Source: Variovorax sp. J22P240 (GTDB taxonomy: Bacteria; Pseudomonadota; Gammaproteobacteria; Burkholderiales; Burkholderiaceae_C). From it: a DNA stretch of 64,000 nt. The stretch covers positions 177,667 to 241,666 of the forward strand of contig NZ_JASZYR010000007.1 in assembly GCF_030316855.1 (NCBI RefSeq), in the 5' to 3' direction. Numbering within the stretch: the stretch's first letter is position 1; each line of letters starts with the position of its first letter. A model generated the notes under the pieces. The model searched no databases. It saw only the letters and a program-made list of their open reading frames with translations, and had not been told where the DNA came from. This document shows, piece after piece, positions 42,247 to 49,810 of this stretch. A program made the translations under genes and the position numbers.

Positions 42247-44000
42247 GCGGGCACCCACGCGACCACCGTGGTGCCGCGCCCCGGCGTGCTCTCGATGTCG
42301 AGATGGCCGCTCAGCAGGCGAACGCGCTCGCGCATGCTGGCCAAGCCCAGGCTCGCGCGTGCGCGCGATTGCGCCGGGTCAAAGCCGGTGCCGTTGTCGC
42401 TAACCGCCAGCTGGAGGCCGCGGTCGCGCGGCGACAACAGCACGGTCGCCGCGCTGGCGCGCCCATGGCGTGCCGCATTGCTGAGCGCTTCCTGCGCCAC
42501 GCGAAAGAGGCATAGCGATGCCTCGCTGGGCACCGCGTCGGGAGTATCTCGCGTATTCACCTCCACACGCATTTCGCCGTGGCGTCCCACACGATCGCAC
42601 TCCGCACGCAGGGCTTCGACCAACCCGAGATCGTCGAGCACCGACGGATGCAGGCGGTACGACAGCGCATGCACGTCCTCGCTCAATCGCACCAAGTCCT
42701 CGCGCAGCGGCCTCACGCCTGCGGGCGCGTCGGAGGCACGTTCCATCCGTCCGGCGTCGATCGCGAGCCGCGCGAGCCTCTGCGTAAGGTCGTCATGCAG
42801 CTCGCGCGCCAGGCGCCGGCGCTCGTCTTCGTGTGCGGTGATGAGGCGGCCGCTGAGTCCCGCAGCTTCTTCCTCGGCGCTCTGGCGCCGCGCGCGCTGG
42901 AAAAGGAGCGCGGCAATCAAGGCGCCCTGGAACAGAACGATCGCGACGCCCACCAAGACCGGGACTTTGTGCTGGTCCCACAAGGACGGCGGCCGAAAGC
43001 GCACCTCTGCGCCGGGCGGCAGCCGCGACTCAGGAATGCCCCAGCGTTGGAGCTCCCGCCAGTCGAAGGCTGGTGCCTGCTTCTCCACATGCCGATTGGC
43101 ATCGCTGCCGCGATTGACCTCCAGCATGTTCGCGGCCAACTCCGCCGTTACGCTGCCAACCTGGCGTAGATCGAAGAGTGATCCACCCACGATGCCCTTG
43201 CCAAGCTGGTTGGCGAACAAGCCAAAAACAGGCGAGCTGGAGGACTCGCGTATGGAGGCGAGTGCTTGCTCGTTCTCGTGCTGTACACCGTCAGCGCCGA
43301 CGGCGAACATCTGATAGAACACGGCGGAGTCCGGTGGTAATGCGGCCACGCGTCGGCGCATCTCATCAAGGGACAATCCATCGGGCGGCAGCAAGCGCAG
43401 CTCATCGCTGAACTGCGCGAACTCGCGCTGCACCTCCCCCGCCCAGAACTGCTCGAGGGGCGAGGCGCCGAGCACGTGCGCGATCGTCGTTGTCTGAGGC
43501 CGCAACTGCAGGATGGTACGCGCGACCGCGGAGATGTCCAGATCCACGCTGACCACGCGATCCTTTGCTCTGAGCCGGATTCCGTCCAGCATCCGGTGGT
43601 CGATCCCAGAGACCAGCAGCGGCCGCTCGGGGAACAGGGCGTCGCGGTGGCGCAGATAAAAGCGCATTGCCGGAGTGCCGTTCGCTATCACCAGGTCCGG
43701 CGGCGCGCCACTGCGACGCAGCAGGTATTCCACAAACGGGCGCTCGTCCTCGGCTGTGCCGCCACGCTCGGCATCGAGCGAGACGTCGTGAAAGACCACC
43801 GGCTGCCGCAGCAACAGCGTCAGATCTGTCCGAATGACCAGGCCGATGGCGTTAAACGGCGCGAAGTCGCGCCCGAACGAATGAATGATCAGGACACGCT
43901 TGACCTCGCCTGCCGCGGCAACCGGAATCAGCACCAGAGACAAGAGCAGAGTTACCCGCACCAGCGCTCGCCAAGGCACGCAGATCAGTGGCTTAGTCAC
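42243..44000 (-). CDS. Sensor histidine kinase (HisKA_3) with ABC binding-protein-like sensor domain
   Basis: 585 residues, start GTG 44000 (second codons ACT AAG). Signal/TM segment at residues 10-30, a periplasmic domain (about 31-335) resembling ABC_sub_bind proteins (VKRVLIIHSFGRDFAPFNAI, LVIANGTPAMRFYLR, GIVGGSLFDLRQVGSVTAEL), a TM helix (347-368), then HisKA_3 dimerisation with phospho-acceptor His402 (ARELHDDLTQ), N-box NAARHGR and G-box DNGTGFDP plus GLASMRERV. It probably phosphorylates the LuxR regulator, whose gene overlaps by 4 bases. Direct ligand binding through the sensor is inferred from its resemblance to periplasmic binding proteins. Confidence 0.92.
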   Translation of the reverse strand: MTKPLICVPWRALVRVTLLLSLVLIPVAAAGEVKRVLIIHSFGRDFAPFNAIGLVIRTDLTLLLRQPVVFHDVSLDAERGGTAEDERPFVEYLLRRSGAPPDLVIANGTPAMRFYLRHRDALFPERPLLVSGIDHRMLDGIRLRAKDRVVSVDLDISAVARTILQLRPQTTTIAHVLGASPLEQFWAGEVQREFAQFSDELRLLPPDGLSLDEMRRRVAALPPDSAVFYQMFAVGADGVQHENEQALASIRESSSSPVFGLFANQLGKGIVGGSLFDLRQVGSVTAELAANMLEVNRGSDANRHVEKQAPAFDWRELQRWGIPESRLPPGAEVRFRPPSLWDQHKVPVLVGVAIVLFQGALIAALLFQRARRQSAEEEAAGLSGRLITAHEDERRRLARELHDDLTQRLARLAIDAGRMERASDAPAGVRPLREDLVRLSEDVHALSYRLHPSVLDDLGLVEALRAECDRVGRHGEMRVEVNTRDTPDAVPSEASLCLFRVAQEALSNAARHGRASAATVLLSPRDRGLQLAVSDNGTGFDPAQSRARASLGLASMRERVRLLSGHLDIESTPGRGTTVVAWVPA

Positions 44001-44128
44001 GCCGGCATTGTGTCAGCAACGCCATCGAAAACTGCACTGAAGCGATGACGAGACCACCAAAACATCGTCGCAACGTCAGCTTCCAACGGAAGCGGGCATT
44101 GCGATTCAAAACGCGAAGGTCTGCAGTT

Positions 44129-44194
44129 GGCCGCGAGCACCAATTCGCGGCCGTGCCTGACAGCTGACCTTCGGCGCGATCGGCCCGGTTGGCC
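44129..44194 (+). repeat. Dispersed repeat, copy 2
   Basis: Same element as 25248-25312, in the same orientation: GGCCGCGAGCACCAATTCGC at its start, CAGCTGACCTTCGGC in its centre and CCCGGTTGGCC at its end. It directly adjoins a duplicated gene tail (44195-44260), as if repeat and tail moved together. Confidence 0.75.
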
Positions 44195-44260
44195 GAGGAC
44201 GGCGCGGGCGGCTGGACGGTCACCCACACCGTCACGCGCGCGGCCAAGGCCAAGGCTTAG
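44195..44260 (+). pseudogene. Duplicated 3' end of the hypothetical gene at 44505-44783
   Basis: The codons read DGAGGWTVTHTVTRA followed by AKAKA and TAG. The intact gene downstream ends DGAGGWEVTHTVTRAGGA. Only the last 20 or so codons are duplicated, in the same orientation, about 530 bases apart. The sequence between them shows no gene. Confidence 0.6.
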
Positions 44261-44450
44261 ATCGTCAGGCGCCCTGGCGGGCACGTGGTGGGGCTGCCGG
44301 TGCCGCCGGTCGGACCCCGACCGCTTCGCGCTGGCTCGAACTACCATTGGCCTGCGCGTCCGGCGCGACCGGGCGTTTGCGCAACCCCCAGCGGGTCAGC
44401 CGATGACCAGACGAACACACCGCACATGCGTTTGGCTGCAGGCAGGCGGG

Positions 44451-44477
44451 CGGCACCTTTGGGTGCCGTTTGTCTTT
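44451..44477 (+). terminator. Hairpin with T-rich tail
   Basis: CGGCACC (44451-44457) pairs perfectly with GGTGCCG (44462-44468) over a TTTG loop and is followed by TTTGTCTTT. It would terminate transcripts arriving from the left, about 190 bases after the duplicated gene tail, and lies just upstream of the next gene. Because of it the start of that gene is placed downstream, at 44505, rather than at ATG 44403. Confidence 0.65.
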
Positions 44478-44504
44478 GCGCGTCAGGAGGCCGACACTTG
44501 CTGC

Positions 44505-44783
44505 ATGTATGCGTACGACTCCGAGGGCAAGTTCGCCGCTGCCGGTCCGGCAGCCACGGCCGTGCTCCAGCATCGGGCGACCAACCCCGAGATCAAGGAT
44601 GAGCCGTGGGGCTTCGACAGGGGCACCGTATCGAAAGACGGGCGATCCAACGCCTGGGGCGAGTTCACACACGTGGCCTTCGCGGACGGATTCCGGCGCG
44701 ATGTGCTCTCGATCGTTGTGGTGGACGACGGCGCGGGCGGCTGGGAGGTGACCCATACCGTCACGCGCGCCGGGGGAGCTTAG
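44505..44783 (+). CDS. Small hypothetical protein
   Basis: 92 residues from ATG 44505 (MYAYDSEGKFAAAGPAATAV). AGGAGG at 44485-44490 is a strong but distant (14-base) ribosome site. An in-frame ATG at 44403 would translate through the terminator hairpin and is less likely. Soluble, with WGEFTHVAFADGFRRDVLSI and an end VTHTVTRAGGA, beta-rich. No family recognised. A tail duplicate sits at 44195-44260. The stop overlaps the stop of the convergent 88-residue gene by 4 bases. Confidence 0.55.
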   Translation: MYAYDSEGKFAAAGPAATAVLQHRATNPEIKDEPWGFDRGTVSKDGRSNAWGEFTHVAFADGFRRDVLSIVVVDDGAGGWEVTHTVTRAGGA

Positions 44784-45046
44784 GCCCGCTCCTTCATCGC
44801 GGCTTCGAGGATGGCGTGGGCCAACCGGACGAGGTCGCGCCCGCCGAGTACCCAGGCAGGCTCTCCGCCGATCGTGTCGGTCGGCATGCCGACGGCTTCG
44901 AAGATCGCCTCGCGGCTCAGGGTCAGGGGAATTTCGAGGCGCTCGACCTCGTCGACCAGGGCGTCGATATAGGCCAGCAGAATCTTCGCGTCGGCCGAGG
45001 GTGATTTGCGCAGGCGCGTGACGGACAAGGGTTCGCGGATGGTCAT
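44780..45046 (-). CDS. Small hypothetical protein
   Basis: 88 residues from ATG 45046 (MTIREPLSVTRLRKSPSADA). Strongly helical and hydrophilic, with AKILLAYIDALVDEVERLEI, PLTLSREAIFEAVGMPTDTI and AWVLGGRDLVRLAHAILEAA. No HTH or enzyme motif is evident, no signal peptide. It converges on the preceding gene with a 4-base overlap of stops. Transcribed in the same direction as the SOS-box operon but 213 bases after its last gene, so membership is uncertain. Confidence 0.6.
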   Translation of the reverse strand: MTIREPLSVTRLRKSPSADAKILLAYIDALVDEVERLEIPLTLSREAIFEAVGMPTDTIGGEPAWVLGGRDLVRLAHAILEAAMKERA

Positions 45047-45259
45047 GGCTTCACGGCTCCCAGCGTTTCTTGACGCTTCCGTCCGGGTTCAACGATCTAC
45101 TTGCCGAGCCACAGGGTGCGCCAACGGTAGTGCTGTTCGAGCCGCATGCAGGTTAGGGACACCTGTAGGCGTCCCGTTGAGCGAACGGCAGAGTCGCCAC
45201 GCTCTGCCACGTGAGCGGAGCACTTCGCAAGCACCTCAAAGCGAGATCGAGAAAACGAA

Positions 45260-45808
45260 TCAGCCTACTGCGCTCGTCTTCCGGGCGTGTTCGTCTTCCC
45301 ATGCCTTTGACCAGCGACCTTCAGCTTCAAATTTCTTTTGCAGTCGCATGAAGTCGTGTCCTAGCAACTCAATCTCCTTGGTCTGAGCCTCGAACTCGTC
45401 GAGGGTGATCCGGACCTCCGGTGCAATCTTGTCGGGATCGAATTCCCATGACAGCGCGATGAACGCGAACAGATTCGGCTCGCGAATGCTGACCGGGCCC
45501 CAGCGGCCATGCGCGTAGTCGTTCCGCAAGGCACGTGCGCGCTCTACGCGCTCGAACCAGTGCTCGAACGCTTCGCGCGCCGCGGGATTGCTGTGGCCCC
45601 ACATCTCGAAAACGAGCGGGCGGAGTTTCTTTACTCGCTTCTTGAAAGGCTCGCTCGCAGATAAGAGGTCTTCGACTTCGACACCGCGGTACGGCCCAAG
45701 CCATTTGAGTTGCAAGCCGATATTGAGGTCCAGCCGCGCATGGGCATGCACCAGCCGCCCAAGCAGCCAATGCAATCGATGTTCACCGCTCAGTGCTTCG
45801 GTTCCCAT
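45260..45808 (-). CDS. Unknown protein with HEPN-type RNxxxH motif
   Basis: 182 residues from ATG 45808, 3 bases after the preceding stop. Helical throughout: RLHWLLGRLVHAHARLDLNI, VEDLLSASEPFKKRVKKLRP, REAFEHWFERVERARALRND. Residues 95-100 read RNDYAH, which fits the Rx4-6H (RNxxxH) active-site motif of HEPN domains, placed as in that family near the end of a long helix. HEPN proteins are often metal-independent ribonucleases in toxin or defence roles. Motif and helix pattern are seen directly; nuclease function is inference. Last gene of a four-gene operon near a LexA-type box. Confidence 0.6.
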   Translation of the reverse strand: MGTEALSGEHRLHWLLGRLVHAHARLDLNIGLQLKWLGPYRGVEVEDLLSASEPFKKRVKKLRPLVFEMWGHSNPAAREAFEHWFERVERARALRNDYAHGRWGPVSIREPNLFAFIALSWEFDPDKIAPEVRITLDEFEAQTKEIELLGHDFMRLQKKFEAEGRWSKAWEDEHARKTSAVG

Positions 45809-45811
45809 GCG

Positions 45812-46057
45812 TCAGCCCACCGGCGCTGCATCTTCGTCTTCACCGCCGGTTCGGGGGCCGATGCGCTCGTCCGGTGTGTGCCTGTAGAGAGCGACGACCC
45901 CTTCCCCGAAAGCCCTTGTCCAACTTTCAAAAGGTTCCGGGCTCGACTCGATGTCCACCCAAACGCTGGCGTCCTCGGTGGACTCGTGCAGCACCCAATA
46001 GAAGTGCCCAGGCTCGGGCTCGTCCACGAAGACGCTGAGGTGACGCAGGTGGCTCAT
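45812..46057 (-). CDS. Small hypothetical protein (VFVDEP family, copy 1)
   Basis: 81 residues from ATG 46057 (MSHLRHLSVFVDEPEPGHFY). Short strand-rich N-terminus (LRHLSVFVDEPEPGHFYWVL) and a helix SSPEPFESWTRAFGEGVVAL. It shares LRHL.VFVDEP and the following layout with the neighbour at 46148-46402, so the two are paralogues. No known family recognised. It ends 3 bases before the HEPN-motif gene; the two are certainly co-transcribed. Confidence 0.6.
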   Translation of the reverse strand: MSHLRHLSVFVDEPEPGHFYWVLHESTEDASVWVDIESSPEPFESWTRAFGEGVVALYRHTPDERIGPRTGGEDEDAAPVG

Positions 46058-46147
46058 CGCAATCCTTGAAGTGATTGCGATGTTATCGAATCGCTTAAGC
46101 TGCTCCGCCCGTTGAGCGCGGTCGCGCGTACATGTCGTCGACAAGGA

Positions 46148-46402
46148 TCAGCAACTGCCGGCGCGCCAAGCCTCGATCCATGTCGCAAGGGAGTCCACGC
46201 TGCTCAAGAGATAAATCCATTCACTTCCCTCCCTGATCTCGCAAACGTCCCAGGTGGACACCGTCGGGTCCGGCTCGTCGACGAAGACGAAGAGGTGGCG
46301 CAGGGGACGCACCCGATCGGAATTTGGCTGCACGGTGATTTCCATAGTGCCGCAAATCGAGGCTCGACAGAGAGCACCACCGGGGGCCGAGAGGTGGCTC
46401 AT
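46148..46402 (-). CDS. Small hypothetical protein (VFVDEP family, copy 2)
   Basis: 84 residues from ATG 46402, a start favoured by its ATGA overlap with the upstream stop (46399-46402); an internal ATG at 46345 would give 65 residues beginning MEITVQPNSDRV. The core PLRHLFVFVDEPDPTVSTWD and the helix SSVDSLATWIEAWRAGSC match the paralogue at 45812-46057. Cytoplasmic. Unknown function; tandem retention of two diverged copies suggests that they form a pair or bind different partners. Confidence 0.55.
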   Translation of the reverse strand: MSHLSAPGGALCRASICGTMEITVQPNSDRVRPLRHLFVFVDEPDPTVSTWDVCEIREGSEWIYLLSSVDSLATWIEAWRAGSC

Positions 46403-46797
46403 CGTGGGCCGCGCGTCAGAATGCGCGATTCGATCGGCTCGACCATGTACGAGCCACCCGCGCCGGCCTTGCTCAAGCCGCCGGGCAGACGGATCGAGAA
46501 GTTCCGCGTTGCGCCCGCAGCGATGCTTTCGAGCTTAAGCCGCTCGGTGTCGACGATCTTGCCGGTCCTATCCAGCACCGACACCTGCATCTTGACGGCG
46601 CATCCGACAGGGTTGTCGTTGCGCACGGAGGCTGTGAGATAGATGCGAGTGCCGTCAACGCGCGTGTTCTTTTCGAGCACCGTGAAACGTTCGGTGTCGC
46701 ATCCTGCCGGTGCTGCGGTGACCTTCTGGGCGCTGGCGTTGAACAAGGCAAAAGCGGCTATTGCGACCAGCGCGGCGGCGGCGATCCTGATGGACAT
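46399..46797 (-). CDS. Small secreted hypothetical protein, first gene of the SOS-boxed operon
   Basis: 132 residues from ATG 46797, preceded by GAGGATGAAACC. Signal peptide MSIRIAAAALVAIAAFALFN, cleavage near ASA. The mature part is a beta-sandwich-like domain with two cysteines (APAGCDTERFTVLEKNTRVD, PVGCAVKMQVSVLDRTGKIV, ESIAAGATRNFSIRLPGGLS), resembling FxLYD-type domains that modify or bind at the cell surface. The frame is open upstream, but that part crosses the control region. A LexA-type palindrome ends 48 bases before the start. Function unknown. Confidence 0.65.
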   Translation of the reverse strand: MSIRIAAAALVAIAAFALFNASAQKVTAAPAGCDTERFTVLEKNTRVDGTRIYLTASVRNDNPVGCAVKMQVSVLDRTGKIVDTERLKLESIAAGATRNFSIRLPGGLSKAGAGGSYMVEPIESRILTRGPR

Positions 46798-46844
46798 GGT
46801 TTCATCCTCGGAGGTGTGCCAGCCGGCTATTTTCGATGTTGTCG

Positions 46845-46866
46845 ATACTGTATGGTCATACAGTAT
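46845..46866. promoter_or_regulatory. Near-perfect LexA (SOS) box
   Basis: The core TACTGTATGGTCATACAGTA (46846-46865) fits the proteobacterial consensus CTG-N10-CAG with full TACTG/CAGTA arms; including one more base pair at each end the palindrome is unbroken except for its central two bases. It lies 48 bases upstream of the leftward secreted-protein gene (46797). In the other direction TTGTCG-N18-GTATAA overlaps it like a sigma-70 promoter pointing to a 26-codon frame at 46877. LexA repression is inferred. Confidence 0.75.
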
Positions 46867-46876
46867 AAGAGTCAGA

Positions 46877-46957
46877 ATGAAGCGGCGTTTTCGGCACGGC
46901 GAGGAGCTAACCGTCCCTGACTTCCACGCCCAGGATTGGGTGCGCGGAATGCTCTGA
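46877..46957 (+). CDS. 26-codon open frame right of the SOS box
   Basis: ATG 46877 starts 11 bases after the LexA-type box and reads MKRRFRHGEELTVPDFHAQD followed by WVRGML and a stop. No ribosome site is visible. It may be a leader peptide, a remnant of a lost SOS gene, or chance. Reported because the best promoter-like hexamers around the box point this way. Confidence 0.2.
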   Translation: MKRRFRHGEELTVPDFHAQDWVRGML

Positions 46958-47452
46958 ACCGGTAGTAGCCTCTGCGCAGACGACAAGCAGGACCCGGCCA
47001 CAAGGAGCCGCTCACGGATCAGTCGTGTTCCGCCCGATAGCTGACCTTCCTTCGGGGCAACAAGCCGGCTCTCTTCGGAACGCCGGTCTCAATCAGCCCA
47101 TCTTCGACCCGAACGGGTTGACAAGGGTGCAGCTGAAGCCCGCGTCCCCTCCATCGCTAACGAGTGGCTACCCGGCCCGCCGAGAGGCCCCATCTGGTGT
47201 ATCAGCGTGGCCGTGGTCGGCGAACAGGACCAGCGATCACCATGTCTGCACGGACCCGTCGGCGCGCTCGAATTCACGCCCCGTTCACCTGCAGCACCGC
47301 AGAATCGAGCACATTGGCGCCCGTGCGCTCGTCAATCTGGCCGTGGCTGATGGCATTCGCAGGCTCAAGGCACGCACAGTAGGACAGGACCCCCCGCAGC
47401 TTCAGGCGGAACACGCATCACAAGTGGGTAGCGAACAGCTATATGTCTAGGC
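46958..47452. other. Intergenic region, no gene seen
   Basis: 495 bases. A forward frame is open from 47025 to 47450, but its product (rich in Arg, Pro, Ser and His, without hydrophobic core) looks random. It includes one AGCTGACCTT motif (47039) of the type seen at 25.2-25.4 and 44.1 kb. Probably recombined filler. Confidence 0.4.
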
Positions 47453-48136
47453 ATGCGGACTCTTTTGTTCATCGCCGTTCTGGCCGTCGCCTCTTCTGTC
47501 GGCCCGGCGTTCGCCGCCGGGCTGAAAGCCCTGTCGCCGGTCGATGCGATGCAGAAGTTCGCGCGCTGTGACGCGTCGTTCTTCGCTTTACTCGCGGCGG
47601 ACCCGACGCCGTTCGGCTCGGCGATCGAATTGACGCGCAAGGGACCCCACGCAACGCCGAAGGTCAGGAATCCGTGGGCGGGCGTGCGCCAAGATGGCGT
47701 CCAGGAGTTCGCGCAACCGATCGAGGTGGACGGCCTGCGCCTGCTGGCCTGGCGCGAAGATGCGGCCTCGGTGCCGCCCCTGGGCACCTTCATCCGCTGG
47801 GGTTTTGAGGTCGAAGGCAAACCGGAACGCGTGGCCGTGAGGCTCAATCGGCTGCTCCCGTTGCATCTGAAACTCTCCAGCCGGGACGGGACCTGGACCC
47901 GGGGCGAGGCCCGCAACAACCGTGATCCAGCCAACGAGTGGAAGCTGCCGGCAATGCCGTTGGGCGTGCTTCCGAAGCGACCCAACACGGTCGACCGCGT
48001 CCTGGCGGCCGAGCGCAGCGAGGAGCCCGGCCGCACCAGGCTCTACTGCACCTTGCAAGGAGACATCACGCTGGATCTGCTGAGATCGCTGCGTCCTCTC
48101 CTCCCCGAAATGAGGCAGCAGGGCTCGCCCAGATAG
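47453..48136 (+). CDS. Secreted hypothetical protein
   Basis: 227 residues from ATG 47453. A clear signal peptide (MRTLLFIAVLAVASSVGPAF, cut after AFA) precedes AGLKALSPVDAMQKFARCDA. The mature domain has one conserved-looking cysteine pair (FARCDASFF and RLYCTLQGD near the end) and alternating strands (PLGTFIRWGFEVEGKPERVA). No family recognised. Periplasmic or secreted. A lone gene, not linked to the SOS-boxed operon. Confidence 0.7.
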   Translation: MRTLLFIAVLAVASSVGPAFAAGLKALSPVDAMQKFARCDASFFALLAADPTPFGSAIELTRKGPHATPKVRNPWAGVRQDGVQEFAQPIEVDGLRLLAWREDAASVPPLGTFIRWGFEVEGKPERVAVRLNRLLPLHLKLSSRDGTWTRGEARNNRDPANEWKLPAMPLGVLPKRPNTVDRVLAAERSEEPGRTRLYCTLQGDITLDLLRSLRPLLPEMRQQGSPR

Positions 48137-48656
48137 GCGACTTTGGCCAGCGTGAGCGCCTTGTACCCTTTTATCCCGCGCGACCGGAATATCTCGAGCA
48201 CTTGATCCGCATAGCAGTGGCCGTGGCTTCGCGGGGGACAGCAGCAGCGGCTCGGGCACGCAGTTCGCCGACCACATCGGCGGCGTCGAAGTTGAGACGG
48301 CCGAAACCCAACGTCGATGCGGCCCACCTGGACATCTCCGCCAAGGTTGTCGCACTCGGTCACCCAGGCAAATCGACACCTTGCGAGCGTCGCTTTCAAC
48401 GCTTTCAAATTGCGCGGCCCGCCTTTTTTCAAAGTTCTTGGCTGGTCGGGATCTCACACCCAACGACGGCTTTCGGACAGTTCGACGTCTGCTGTAAGCC
48501 CGCAATGGGGCCCGAAGCCGGGGGGTCGTCTCGAACGTCTGCTTTCCCGAAGGCCGCGACTTCCGCAAAGGGCCCGTGGACTAAACCGCTCGCGCGGTAG
48601 CCCGCCGCTGAGGTTGCGGTGATGGCAAACATTGCGCCCCTGTCTATGTTGAGGAG
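48137..48656. other. Intergenic/decayed region left of the IS91-like element
   Basis: 520 bases. Reverse frames (for example one ending at 48043) contain stretches such as FGRLNFDAADVVGELRARAA that look like decayed coding sequence but that I cannot assign. No intact gene is supported. Confidence 0.35.
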
Positions 48657-48694
48657 CGAGGCAATCGGCCTCGTTCTTCGACAGGAGCACGATC

Positions 48695-49570
48695 ATGACC
48701 CCTTCGACACCAGCGGTTTCTCCGCTGCGTCAGCGCATGCTCGACGACATGCGCATGCGCAAGCTCGGACCCAAGACTCAGGCTGCCTACGTTCGCGCGG
48801 TTCGGTACCTCGCCGGCTTTCTTCAACGCTCCCCCGACACGGCCACTGCAGAGGATCTGCGGCGCTTCCAGTTGCACATGGTCGATCGAGGCGTTTCGCC
48901 AATCACACTCAATGCAACCATCACCGGCTTGAAGTTCTTCTTCGACGTCACGCTCGACCGTGGCGAACTGATGGCCAGGATGAGCTACGTGCATGTGCCC
49001 CAGAAGATGCCGGTGGTTCTGAGTCGCGATGAAGTCGCACGCCTGATCGCCGCGGCCGCCAACTTGAAGTACCAGACGGCACTGTCCATCGCCTACGGCA
49101 CGGGACTGCGTGTCAGCGAGATCGTTGCGCTGAAGGTCGGCGACATCGACAGCCAACGCATGACCTTGCGCGTCGATCAGGGTAAGGGCCACAAGGATCG
49201 CTACGCCATGCTGTCGCCGGTGCTGCTCAAGCGGCTGCGCGACTGGTGGCGGTACGCCAACGCGAAGGGCAAGATGCTGCCCAACGGCTGGCTGTTCCCC
49301 GGCATGAACCCGGTCGACCCGCTGACCGCACGCCAACTCAACCGCGCCGTTCACGACGCCGCCGAGGCGGCCAAGATCGACAAGCGTGTGACCATGCACA
49401 CGCTGCGCCATACGTTTGCCACGCACCTGCTGGAACAGAAGGTCGACATCCGCGTGATCCAGGTGATGTTGGGCCACAAGAAGCTGGAGACAACATCGGT
49501 CTACACGCACGTGGCCACCGAGATCCTGCACGAGGTGGTCAGCCCGCTGGAGAGGCTTGAACACGCGTAG
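48695..49570 (+). CDS. Tyrosine recombinase/integrase of the IS91-like element
   Basis: 291 residues from ATG 48695, ribosome site ACAGGAGC. N-terminal SAM-like core-binding domain (RQRMLDDMRMRKLGPKTQAA), then catalytic domain with R139 (GTGLRVSEI), the beta-hairpin lysine K164 (GKGHKDRY), H235 and R238 (HTLRHTFATHLL), H261 (MLGHKKLETT) and nucleophile Y270 (VYTHV). All catalytic residues are present, so it may be active. It belongs to the XerC/D-like integrases that accompany IS91-type transposases. Confidence 0.92.
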   Translation: MTPSTPAVSPLRQRMLDDMRMRKLGPKTQAAYVRAVRYLAGFLQRSPDTATAEDLRRFQLHMVDRGVSPITLNATITGLKFFFDVTLDRGELMARMSYVHVPQKMPVVLSRDEVARLIAAAANLKYQTALSIAYGTGLRVSEIVALKVGDIDSQRMTLRVDQGKGHKDRYAMLSPVLLKRLRDWWRYANAKGKMLPNGWLFPGMNPVDPLTARQLNRAVHDAAEAAKIDKRVTMHTLRHTFATHLLEQKVDIRVIQVMLGHKKLETTSVYTHVATEILHEVVSPLERLEHA

Positions 49571-49804
49571 AGCATCTCCGTGGCGCATTGCGCCCTGGAA
49601 GTCGCCGACATCTTCCGCATCCACGGTCCCGGCTGGCGCAAGGCGCAGCGTGGGCATCTGAGCCTGGGCCAGCTCAAGGTGATGTCGGCCGTTGAACAGT
49701 GCCGCAGCGCGGCGCTGGGGGGCCACGTGTTGCGTTGCGAGGGCTGCGGGCTCGACCAGATCGCCTACAACTCGTGTCGCAACCGACACTGCCCGAAGTG
49801 CCAG

Positions 49805-49810
49805 GCTAGC
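49805..49810 (+). repeat. Target-site duplication, left copy (GCTAGC)
   Basis: GCTAGC immediately precedes the left end of the IS481-family element; the same six bases follow its right end at 50850-50855. They mark the insertion point within the IS91-type transposase gene. Confidence 0.85.

Noticed and set aside
47025..47450. 141-codon forward open frame
   Set aside because: Composition lacks a hydrophobic core, there is no ribosome site, and it includes a dispersed-repeat motif.
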